64,000 nucleotides of DNA from UBA6623 sp965217195 (lineage in GTDB: Bacteria; Acidobacteriota; Terriglobia; Bryobacterales; UBA6623), in contig CBDCHL010000004.1 of assembly GCA_965217195.1 (NCBI GenBank), positions 558,001-622,000 on the forward strand, in the 5' to 3' direction. The notes under the pieces are model-generated. The model saw only the letters and a list, made by a program, of their open reading frames with translations, was not told where the DNA came from and did not search any database. The position numbers and the translations under genes are program-made. Within the stretch, counting starts at the first letter, position 1. Every line of letters starts with the position of its first letter. Below are positions 33,590 to 41,069 of the stretch, one piece after another.

Positions 33590-34798
33590 TCAGCCCTTGT
33601 AGGAAATGCGCCACAACTTGCGGCCGCCGTCGTCGGAAACCAGCATGGAACCGTCCGGCATTTGCAGCAAACCGACCGGACGTCCCCAAACCTCGCGCTG
33701 ATCCTCGCCGAGCATCCAACCTTTCAAGAAATCTTGCGGTCCCGAAGTCGGCTTCCCGTCCTTGAACGGAATGAAGGTCACGCTGTAGCCGGTGCGCTTC
33801 GCACGGTTCCATGAGCCGTGAAAAGCTAGGAACAGCCCGCTTCGATACTTCTCGGGGAACTGCTCACCGGTATAGAAGAGAATGTCGAGCACGGCAACGT
33901 GAGCACCCAGCAGCACGTCGGGGTAGAGCGTACTCTTGACCTTATCGGGCGCGACGTCTTTGTGACGCGGCTCTTCATGCGGGCCGTTATAGGCAACGGG
34001 CCAGCCGTAGAAGGCGCCCTCCTTGATGTTGACCAGGAAATCATTGGCAATGTCGTCACCCAGCCCGTCGCGCTCTTGCACGGCGCCCCACAGCGAATCG
34101 CTGCCCGGATGCCAACGCAGCCCGATCGTGTTGCGCAATCCCGTCGCCAGGATCTCGACATTGCTACCGTCCGGGTTCGAGCGCAGCACCGTCGCCCTCT
34201 TGGGGTCTTCTCCGAGATCGATATTCGAGCCCGAGCCGACGGTCGTGTAGAGTTTCTTGTGGTCGCGGTCGAAAAGCAGAGTTCGGGTCCAGTGACCCGT
34301 TCCCTGGCCTTCCAGCGAAATGATCTCTTGGCCTTTGCCGGTCACAGCCATGGCCTTGGCGTCGTACTTGTAGCGTTTGATCGAGGTCGGCTCGGCGACG
34401 TAGAGCCAATCTTCGTGCATCGCCAGGCCGAAGGGTCGATCGAGCCCTTCGATGATCTTCTTGGCTTTCTTCTCATGGATGACGTAGACCAGGCCGTTCG
34501 TTTCACGGCGTCCGCCGCTGTCGCTGAGTAGAATTTCTTGGTTCGGCCCCAGCATCATGTAGCGAGGCCGGGCTTCGAATCCCGACATGTACTCTTCAAC
34601 GTGAAACCCGGTGGGCAACGAAAGCCCCGCCCCGTCGGGCTTTTCGACCATCTGTGGCCGGTTGCTTGCGGAAGGTGTGTGGAACGGATCAGGAAGCCCT
34701 TCCCAGTTCACCGGAAGCTTGGGCGATTGGGAAACCGCGGCCCCGACAGCAAGGAGCAGCGTCACGACGGCGAGGTAGGAACGTTGATGCTCTCTCAT
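33590..34798 (-). CDS. PQQ-dependent sugar (sorbosone-type) dehydrogenase
   Basis: 402 residues from the ATG at 34798, with an N-terminal signal peptide (YLAVVTLLLAVGAAVSQ). The beta-propeller shows LPTGFHVEEYMSGFEARPR, LDRPFGLAMHEDWLYVAE, LYTTVGSGSNID, TGLRNTIGLRWHP, AFYGWPVAY and FLAFHGSWNR, typical of the soluble glucose/sorbosone dehydrogenase fold with PQQ and Ca2+ sites. It would oxidise an aldose or related compound in the periplasm. No heme motif is present, so electrons need an external acceptor. The seven-heme cytochrome gene lies 119 bases downstream. Confidence 0.85.
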   Translation of the reverse strand: MREHQRSYLAVVTLLLAVGAAVSQSPKLPVNWEGLPDPFHTPSASNRPQMVEKPDGAGLSLPTGFHVEEYMSGFEARPRYMMLGPNQEILLSDSGGRRETNGLVYVIHEKKAKKIIEGLDRPFGLAMHEDWLYVAEPTSIKRYKYDAKAMAVTGKGQEIISLEGQGTGHWTRTLLFDRDHKKLYTTVGSGSNIDLGEDPKRATVLRSNPDGSNVEILATGLRNTIGLRWHPGSDSLWGAVQERDGLGDDIANDFLVNIKEGAFYGWPVAYNGPHEEPRHKDVAPDKVKSTLYPDVLLGAHVAVLDILFYTGEQFPEKYRSGLFLAFHGSWNRAKRTGYSVTFIPFKDGKPTSGPQDFLKGWMLGEDQREVWGRPVGLLQMPDGSMLVSDDGGRKLWRISYKG

Positions 34799-35076
34799 AA
34801 GCAGCAGTATCGTATATTCGACGCGCCAGTGGGAATAGGGTTTGTGATTTCCCGTGAGGCCGGACACAAGGAATCTCGAGAGTGACGCTGCGGCGGAGCT
34901 ACCATGGTACACAGCCTTGCTGGCGCGCTATCCCCCGAGGACAGTGATCGTCGCTTTGCGCTGAAGCTTTGGCCACCCGCACCCGACGCTTTGCCCGAGT
35001 ACGACAGCATCTGAAGATCTTTGCCACATTGAGCTAGAGCGGTACGCGCGGCTCCTAGGTTGGGATTCCGCGGCCC

Positions 35077-35136
35077 GCGAGCAAGACTAAATCGTCGAAA
35101 CTAACTACCATAGGACTCGTCCGCGGATACCTAATG
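35077..35136 (+). repeat. Left direct repeat bordering the accessory island
   Basis: The core ctcgtccgcggatacctaatg (35116-35136) differs by one base from 38092-38112. The 40 bases before it (gcgag..gactaa..gaaa..aacta.cata) also align with gaps. The two copies are about 3 kb apart in the same orientation and bracket the glycosyltransferase/FAD oxidoreductase segment. Confidence 0.55.
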
Positions 35137-35407
35137 GTAAGTCTTGTTATCACCGATGATCGGCGTGCCTGAAACCAGCATGGCCTTCCAAGGACGCCGA
35201 AACCCGCCCTCGCTCAACCCCCGGAGCTGAAAAAATCCGGTTGTTGGACGGATCGATTGTTTTCACTAGCAAACGGCTGAGCGCTAGAATCGGCACATCT
35301 TTGGAGATGCCGGCACCGGCGACCAAGATGTCAATCTTGCCAAGAAGGGTGAAGTTTTCCTGATACAGCTGGTCGAGATCAGCCAGTTGGGTGACGTCGC
35401 CCTGTAC
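35135..35407 (-). pseudogene. Short-chain dehydrogenase (SDR) remnant
   Basis: Read leftward from 35407, one frame gives AVQGDVTQLADLDQLYQ and then LLGKIDILVAGAGISKDVP. This is the middle of an SDR: the acidic D of the cofactor-contact strand and the NAG-like motif. After about 55 residues the similarity passes to another frame (LSEGG, then MLVSGTPIIGDNKTY) before a stop. The glycine-rich N-terminal cofactor motif and the YxxxK site are missing. The remnant overlaps the 3' end of the GT2 gene in another frame, so the junction near 35407 looks like a recombination scar. Confidence 0.7.
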
Positions 35408-36365
35408 GGCGGGCCAGGGCTTTTTGAAAGGTAGCGATGGCCAGCTTTAGCTCGGCGCGCCGGGTCAATACCTTTCCAAGGTCTCGCATGGTCCTGATGA
35501 ACACCCCTCTAGGGGTGAACTCATACGGACGCGTGGCCCAATACCAAGGCCATAGTATCAGCATCCCTGTCCCCAGCCACACCTGCGCGCGGCGAGGACA
35601 CAGATCGGCCAGGTAGCCGCGCATGACGTAGGCGTTATTGACAATGTGCCGCAGCCCAATGTGCCATTGGGCACTCGTACTAGCGGGGTGATAGCACTTG
35701 ATGTACCGAGACGAGGGCACAAAACAGAATCGGCCTAGCAGCGACATGCCAAACAACCAGCACCGTTCCGGGTAAACCTGTTGGTACGTGGAACGGATAT
35801 AAAGCTCCGACGCCATAACTTGGTCTCTCCTGAACAGCCCCTTGAAGGCGCCTTCGAAGAGTCCGTCCCAAAACAGACGCAACGAGACGCGAACCGTCCA
35901 GGGGTCCTGATCCGTGATGGGGGGCGGCGCGAGCCGATTCAGGTGCGGCAGCGCAGTGCCGGTCAGGTCTACGGCTTCGGTGGGGCCGTACGCAAGCACG
36001 GCATTGGGTATTGTTTCCAGGCGCGCTACCAGTTCTTCCAGGCCGCAGGGGATAAACGAGTCGTCGTGGGGCATCCACCGGAAGTATTTCCCCGAAGCCA
36101 TCCGAAGTAGGAAATTGTGGTGCTCGATCCAGTTGAGCTGGTCGGTGGATTTGAAAAAGCGAAACCGATGGTCCCCGCCGTACCTGCCGTAAAGCTGACT
36201 AAAGGTGTCGTCAAACCCATAGCAGTCCGACACGAGGACCTCAACATTGGGGTATTCGATGGCCTCCAGATTCTTGATGATGGAGCGGAGAAATCGCGCC
36301 GATCGAGACAGCGTGATACCGACGGAGACGGAAGGCACCGGATCAGCAATCATCGTGACATGCAC
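35379..36365 (-). CDS. Glycosyltransferase family 2 (island gene, altered C-terminus)
   Basis: 328 residues from the GTG at 36365, or 324 from the ATG at 36353. The GT-A domain starts VSVGITLSRSARFLRSIIKNL, with VEVLVSDCYGFDD and the metal-binding FRWMPHDDSF near residue 98; a hydrophobic segment (WLGTGMLILWPWYW) lies near the end. The last ten residues (ARRTGRRHPTG) are encoded by the start of the SDR remnant read in another frame, so the original C-terminus is probably lost. The gene follows the FAD oxidoreductase pseudogene by 26 bases. Base composition looks less GC-rich than in the flanking core genes. Confidence 0.75.
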   Translation of the reverse strand: MHVTMIADPVPSVSVGITLSRSARFLRSIIKNLEAIEYPNVEVLVSDCYGFDDTFSQLYGRYGGDHRFRFFKSTDQLNWIEHHNFLLRMASGKYFRWMPHDDSFIPCGLEELVARLETIPNAVLAYGPTEAVDLTGTALPHLNRLAPPPITDQDPWTVRVSLRLFWDGLFEGAFKGLFRRDQVMASELYIRSTYQQVYPERCWLFGMSLLGRFCFVPSSRYIKCYHPASTSAQWHIGLRHIVNNAYVMRGYLADLCPRRAQVWLGTGMLILWPWYWATRPYEFTPRGVFIRTMRDLGKVLTRRAELKLAIATFQKALARRTGRRHPTG

Positions 36366-36391
36366 TCAGGGTTGACCAACGGCGTTTTGTA

Positions 36392-37656
36392 TCACTGCAC
36401 CATATCCAGTAGCTGATGGGCAAACAACGGCGCCGTCGTGAACTTTCCCGTATTAACGGAGAAATACCCGTCGTGGGCTTGCACGCCAACGGTATGCCGG
36501 CTGTGCAGTTCACTATCTGGGTCGTCGATATCCGTTTTGCCCCAGCAGAAGATGATGCCGGCGGTCACTTGGTCAACGCGACAGCGCCCCGCACCGGGGA
36601 TGATGACATCTAACGCTTCCAGCGTAGGCTCGGCGATGGAATGGGCCGTTGTCGCGTCTACGATGCCGTTGCAGGCGTCTTCCCACGACGGGGGCGTCGT
36701 GATATCGGTACACCAGCCTTGCAAGCAGGTCGGATACCAGGAGAGATAGGCGCTGCTGTCATGGGGATTGGTGACGATGTCTCCGAAGGGGCCTTGCACA
36801 AAACTGAAGGAGCCCAGGGTGGATAAATTTGCCGGAAGGTCGCCTAACACCTGATATTTCAACCGGTAAACCCATGGGCGTTGGGGCACTATGCCCAGAT
36901 GTTGGTCAATCTTCAGGCGTCCTTCCCAGAGGCAGTTCACCACGAGATCGGCCTTGCGTTGCCATCGGGTCTTGTCAAGCGTCGTCCCTTCGACGCGAAA
37001 CCCTCCCGGTGCGCGGCTAACGGATTCGACTCGGTGCTGATACAGAGGCTCGATGCCATCGGCATCACGGATGGCCACGCGCATGATCTCTCGAAACTTC
37101 ATCCGGTCGATGGCTACCTCCGGGGTGGCGACGGCAGCGGCGGCAAAATCGGGATTGAGCCCGCCCGGCACGGGCGCCTCCTGCCACAATGTCTCCGGAG
37201 TCTCTCCGAGATAATTCGCGGAGGCTGTGCGGAAACACGCCTTATAGTCCTGGTCCAACTGTTCGTAACGAGCCAACACGTGCTCGGGCGGGTGCATGGA
37301 ATTCGGCAGGATGATGTACGTCAACGGGTTGGACTTGATGCTGGCCCAGTCGATGCCCTCTCCCACCCAACCTTCAAGAAGGGGTGCGAATTGCAGCGCT
37401 GCCCGTAGCATGAGCCTGGACGTTTTAGAGCTCTCGTCACTGGCATAGAGCAGGCCCAGGTGAACTCTTCCTTCGTTGACCAGGCTGGCGCGCAGCATGC
37501 AGTCAGGTGCCTGGTCTATCCGGCATATTTCTGTTTGTGTAAGGCGAGCGCAGTGCAGACCCCTTGAATCCCAGCACCGAGCACTACCACTTGTCCCTTG
37601 GCCACAGGCGCGCCGTTCTCCTGATGTATCCTCATGACCAGCCAATGTGTTCTCAT
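36392..37656 (-). pseudogene. FAD-dependent oxidoreductase (DAO-like), frameshifted
   Basis: The start at 37656 or 37635 reads into VVVLGAGIQGVCTALALHKQ, a clear FAD-binding GxGxxG, but this frame stops at 37516. The rest of the protein (IDQAPDCMLRASLVNEGRVH to the end at 36392, ~400 residues) continues in a different frame. The missing strand between KYAG and IDQAP suggests a short deletion near 37520. The long frame alone would lack the cofactor motif. The first ATG overlaps the stop of the upstream ORF (ATGA), so it belonged to a translationally coupled operon. Substrate unknown; amino or hydroxy acid oxidation is typical of the fold. Confidence 0.75.
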
Positions 37657-38027
37657 AACGACACTTTGGCGGGCAGGAAAAGTGTCCAATGTACCAGGTC
37701 GAGGTCGCTCCGGTCAATGCCGGGGGAGTCGATCAGCTTGCTGCGTGAGTCCGGCGAACCGGCTTCCTTCCGAAGATCCGTTACCCAGATGTCAACGTCG
37801 CGGACATAGCGGACAAAGGTCACGCGCGTAATCCCATTGCCTGTGAGTCGTGCGGACGATCCGGTGGCCCGAGCCTGATCATCAACGGAACGGGGCTGTC
37901 CTTGGCTCCGTGAAGGCAGAGACCAGCATTTTGTCGGCTGAAGCGGCGTGTAGCGTCCCCTAGCGCCTGCCCTTCGCATGGGCTTTGAGTGGCGGCTACC
38001 AGCAAGCCTAGGCTCGGCGTCGTCCAA
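37653..38027 (-). pseudogene. Broken ORF upstream of the FAD oxidoreductase
   Basis: The last 60 residues (TFVRYVRDVDIWVTDLRKEA and onward to LDLVHWTLFLP) look like real coding sequence. Its TGA overlaps the ATG of the FAD gene, a normal coupling pattern. Upstream residues in this frame are Arg/Ser/Pro-rich and unconvincing, while another frame reads HGAKDSPVPLMIRLGPPDRP, which looks coding and would join near 37850 after a shift. I interpret this as the 3' part of a decayed gene of unknown function. Confidence 0.45.
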
Positions 38028-38052
38028 AACCGGTGCGCAGAGTTCCGCGACT

Positions 38053-38112
38053 GCGAGCGGGACTAAGCCCCACGAAAAGAACTACATAGCTCTCGTCCGC
38101 GGATTCCTAATG
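38053..38112 (+). repeat. Right direct repeat bordering the accessory island
   Basis: Partner of 35077-35136, with a 20 of 21 match in the core at 38092-38112 and looser similarity before it. The 500 bases between this repeat and the NicO gene hold the insertion remnant at 38315-38647 and no gene. Confidence 0.55.
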
Positions 38113-38314
38113 ATTTATCCGGATCCCACTACCTAACCGGTGCGTCCGACCCATACTTCGCAAATCGCCTCTTAGAACGCTTTCAGCGACCGGCGCACGT
38201 TCGCCGTCGTCGCAGCGGGGCAGCACCCACACTCCGTCGCGGTGTTACTATGCTTCGCGCTCTGTTCTTCCGTGCGGAGAGCCGGTCTGTATTTTGGACA
38301 GGGACCGGCACGAG

Positions 38315-38647
38315 TGCCGGTCAGCACATGGGGGTATAAACCGGGTACATGGGTAACACTTTAGTCCAAGCACATAGGTAACACATGGACCATCGCCCTG
38401 CTATTTCAGGGTTGGGAGTTCGCCGGTTTTCTGTCAAGGCTTCCCTGTCGGCTCGCTGCCGCGAGGCCTGGACAGAAAACCGGCGAACTCCTTGATTCCC
38501 TTACCAATAGCAGGGCGATGGGCCTTTTTGGCTTGGTCTCCTCGGGCTTTCTGCCAGGTCTTTGATTCGGCCCAAGTTAGCGGCCAAGTGGGCTGCCCCG
38601 ATCGCCCAAAAGTGTTACCCCTGTCCCGGTCAGCACAATGGGGGGCG
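38315..38647. mobile_element. Non-autonomous insertion element with long hairpin
   Basis: gggtaacacttt at 38351-38362 is inverted at 38608-38620 (aaaagtgttaccc), giving terminal repeats. Just outside them, ccggtcagcacatggggg (near 38317) is repeated as ccggtcagcacaatggggg (near 38627) in direct orientation, like an extended target or duplicated end. Inside, a two-part palindrome (38390-38404 with 38507-38521, and 38415-38435 with 38471-38491) can fold into a 130-base hairpin. No transposase frame is present. The gtaacac ends recall IS481-type integrase elements, as an inference only. Confidence 0.65.
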
Positions 38648-38649
38648 GT

Positions 38650-39348
38650 TTAGATTCCGAAAAGTTGAATCGCGAGGCCGGAACAGGCGATCGCGAGACC
38701 GGCGAGGGTATTAGCGTGGGCTTCCAGCCGGCGCAATGGGGCGAGTTGCAGACCGTAGAAGCCAATCGTTACCACGAGCAGCATCGTCGCGATCGTAGTT
38801 AGGCCGAAAGCGGCCGTTACCGGTACAACGACCCAGGTTCCAAGACCGATCGCCGGAGCCATCAACAGCGGGATCAGCGGTTCGCAGGGGCCCAGCACGA
38901 AGATGACGAACAGGCTCCAGGCGGTCACGGTGGCCGGGGTTGCCGCACCGTGGTCGTGCGCCTGCCCGCCGTGATCGTGGGTGTGGACGGCTCCACCGGC
39001 ATGAGAATGCATATGGCGCTGCTTGCGCCGCCGCCGAGCGAACGACCAAGCGGCATAGGTCAACCCAAAAAAGATGAGTAGCCAAGCCGCCACCTCGCCG
39101 CGAGCACCCTCGATCCAATTGAGCCGCGAGACGGCGACTCCCAGGCCGAGACCCAGCCCGCCCAGCACGACGGACGACAAAACGTGGCCGACTCCGCAAA
39201 GGCACGTTATGCCCCAGACTTTGCGCAGCGACCAACCGCGCGCTTTACCGAGCACGACAAAGGGCAGAGAATGGTCGATGCCGATCAGCGTGTGGATGAA
39301 GCCGATGCTAACGGCCGATACAAGCAGGATGTTTAAGGACGTTTCCAT
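38650..39348 (-). CDS. NicO-type nickel/cobalt transporter (UreH/RcnA-like)
   Basis: 232 residues from the ATG at 39348, with six hydrophobic helices. GFIHTLIGIDHSLPFVVLG holds the HxxxxDH metal signature of the NicO/RcnA/UreH group. The loop after the third helix is histidine-rich (HMHSHAGGAVHTHDHGG then HDHGA), as expected for metal capture, and FVLGPCEPLIP is the second conserved motif. It would move Ni2+ or Co2+ (or similar) across the inner membrane. No urease or hydrogenase gene is nearby, so resistance or general homeostasis is likelier than enzyme maturation. Confidence 0.87.
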   Translation of the reverse strand: METSLNILLVSAVSIGFIHTLIGIDHSLPFVVLGKARGWSLRKVWGITCLCGVGHVLSSVVLGGLGLGLGVAVSRLNWIEGARGEVAAWLLIFFGLTYAAWSFARRRRKQRHMHSHAGGAVHTHDHGGQAHDHGAATPATVTAWSLFVIFVLGPCEPLIPLLMAPAIGLGTWVVVPVTAAFGLTTIATMLLVVTIGFYGLQLAPLRRLEAHANTLAGLAIACSGLAIQLFGI

Positions 39349-39500
39349 CTCAAATCGACGCTGAGCGTAAGGCGGCAGAGCCGCCCAGCGATTGATGGAG
39401 CCGGTTCGGGCGCAAAACCGTTTAATCAAGGTAGCACGAAATGAACGTGGGGACCATCCGGCCCGTGATCCTGTTGATGGGCCGGGTTCGCCGATTTCGG

Positions 39501-39506
39501 TATAAT
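39501..39506 (+). promoter_or_regulatory. Candidate -10 box of the PQQ-propeller gene
   Basis: A perfect tataat 55 bases before the ATG at 39562. No convincing -35 hexamer is found 16-18 bases upstream. Confidence 0.3.
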
Positions 39507-39561
39507 TCTCACCAGGTCGGTCGAGCGCGCCGTCCGAACAGACCAACTATCAGGAGGCACA

Positions 39562-40896
39562 ATGCTCTCTCGTCGGAATTGGCTAAAAGGAATCGCCGGT
39601 GGGCTATCCGTCCGCATGCTTTCCGGGGCGACTTGGCCGCAGTTTCGTGGACCGGGGGCGCTCGGTACCGTCGCCGACGATCCCCGACTTCCTGTTTCGT
39701 GGAGCACGACGGAAAACGTCGTCTGGAAAACCGCCATTCCAGGCAAGGGTTGGTCGTGTCCGGTGGTTTGGGATGAGCGCGTCTATCTGACCACGAACAT
39801 CCGCACCGCGGGCGAAGGCGAAACTCCGGCGGGATTCTACGAGGGCGCGATTCGCCAACCGATCGCGGAAGACGAGCACCGCTGGCTGGGCTACGGCATC
39901 AACTTCGCCGACGGGACGATCGCGTGGGAGACGGAATTGCACAGAGGCATGCCCAAGGTTCCGCGGCATCGCAAGAATTCCTACGCTTCGGAAACTCCGG
40001 TCACCGATGGCCGGCACGTCTACTTTCACTTCGGCGACCTAGCGACTTATTGCCTCGATATGGCGGGCAACGTCGTGTGGACGAAGGAGTGGGAACCGGT
40101 CGAAACGCGATGGGGGTACGGCACGGGCTCTTCGCTGGCGCTGCACGAAAACCGGCTTTACATCACGAACGACAACCAGGAGCAGTCCTATACAGTCGCG
40201 CTCGACAAAACCACGGGGAAAGAGATTTGGCGCGCTGAGCGCGATGAGCCGACGACCTGGTCGACGCCCTTCATCTGGAAGCACGATCAGCGGACGGAGA
40301 TCATCACCGCCGGACGCAAGAAGATCCGCTCTTACGACCTCGACGGGAAACTGCTGTGGGAGGTAAGCGGAATGTCGTCGCTTTCCATCCCGACTCCGTT
40401 TTCCACGGGTGGGCTCCTTTACGTGACGTCGGGGTATCACGGCAGCAAAGAGCGGCCGATTTACGCCATCCGACCCGGCGCCTCGGGCGACATTACGCTC
40501 AAGCCGGGCGAAACCTCGAACGAGTACATTACCTGGAGCGTGCCGCAGGGCCGCCCTTATCACCCCTCCCCGGTAATCTACGACGGCCTTTATTACACCC
40601 TGCTCGACCGCGGATTCCTCACCTGCCACGACGCCAAAACCGGCAAGGAAGTCTACGGCAAGCAGCGCATCGAGGTCGGCAGCGGCAACTTCACCGCTTC
40701 GCTATGGGCATACAAAGGCCGCATTTTCTGCTTGAGCGAAGCGGGCGATTGTTACTTGATCGAAGCGGGGCCGAATTTCAAAGTGATCGGCAAGAACTCC
40801 CTCGGTGAGATGTGCATGGCTACGCCCGCCATCGCCGACGGGAATTTGCTGATTCGGACGTTCTCGCATTTGTACCGGCTGGGCGAGCGGGGTTGA
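39562..40896 (+). CDS. PQQ-like beta-propeller repeat protein (Tat-exported)
   Basis: 444 residues. The ATG is preceded by aggagg at 39551. The N-terminus has SRRNWLKGIAGGL, a twin-arginine-like signal, then WPQFRGPGALGTV, the usual opening of acidobacterial and planctomycete PQQ-like propellers. Blades follow with the tryptophan docking pattern (DGTIAWETEL, NVVWTKEW, TGKEIWRAE, DGKLLWEVSG, TGKEVYGKQ). The family includes BamB and quinoprotein dehydrogenases, but no PQQ-binding disulfide or active aspartate is evident, so a structural or binding role in the periplasm is equally possible. Confidence 0.82.
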   Translation: MLSRRNWLKGIAGGLSVRMLSGATWPQFRGPGALGTVADDPRLPVSWSTTENVVWKTAIPGKGWSCPVVWDERVYLTTNIRTAGEGETPAGFYEGAIRQPIAEDEHRWLGYGINFADGTIAWETELHRGMPKVPRHRKNSYASETPVTDGRHVYFHFGDLATYCLDMAGNVVWTKEWEPVETRWGYGTGSSLALHENRLYITNDNQEQSYTVALDKTTGKEIWRAERDEPTTWSTPFIWKHDQRTEIITAGRKKIRSYDLDGKLLWEVSGMSSLSIPTPFSTGGLLYVTSGYHGSKERPIYAIRPGASGDITLKPGETSNEYITWSVPQGRPYHPSPVIYDGLYYTLLDRGFLTCHDAKTGKEVYGKQRIEVGSGNFTASLWAYKGRIFCLSEAGDCYLIEAGPNFKVIGKNSLGEMCMATPAIADGNLLIRTFSHLYRLGERG

Positions 40897-41069
40897 CACC
40901 ACGGCATTGCCAACCCACGACGGAGATTTCCTCTAGCGTCAAATCCTGTTCAGACTTAATATTGAATACGCCTCCCGCTTCCGGGCTTGGGCAGTTCAGC
41001 CTGTGGGCTGTGCTCCGATCGGTCGCCGTAGTTGGGGGCACGCGAACCAAACAAAGAATGCGAGAAACC

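Noticed and set aside
34904..35014. 36-codon frame starting ATG GTA CAC
   Set aside because: No ribosome site, no conserved motif and a position beside the degraded island; too weak to call.
38390..38521. CRISPR-like or terminator interpretation of the long hairpin
   Set aside because: There is only one palindrome, with no spaced direct repeats and no T tract; it is better read as part of a mobile element.
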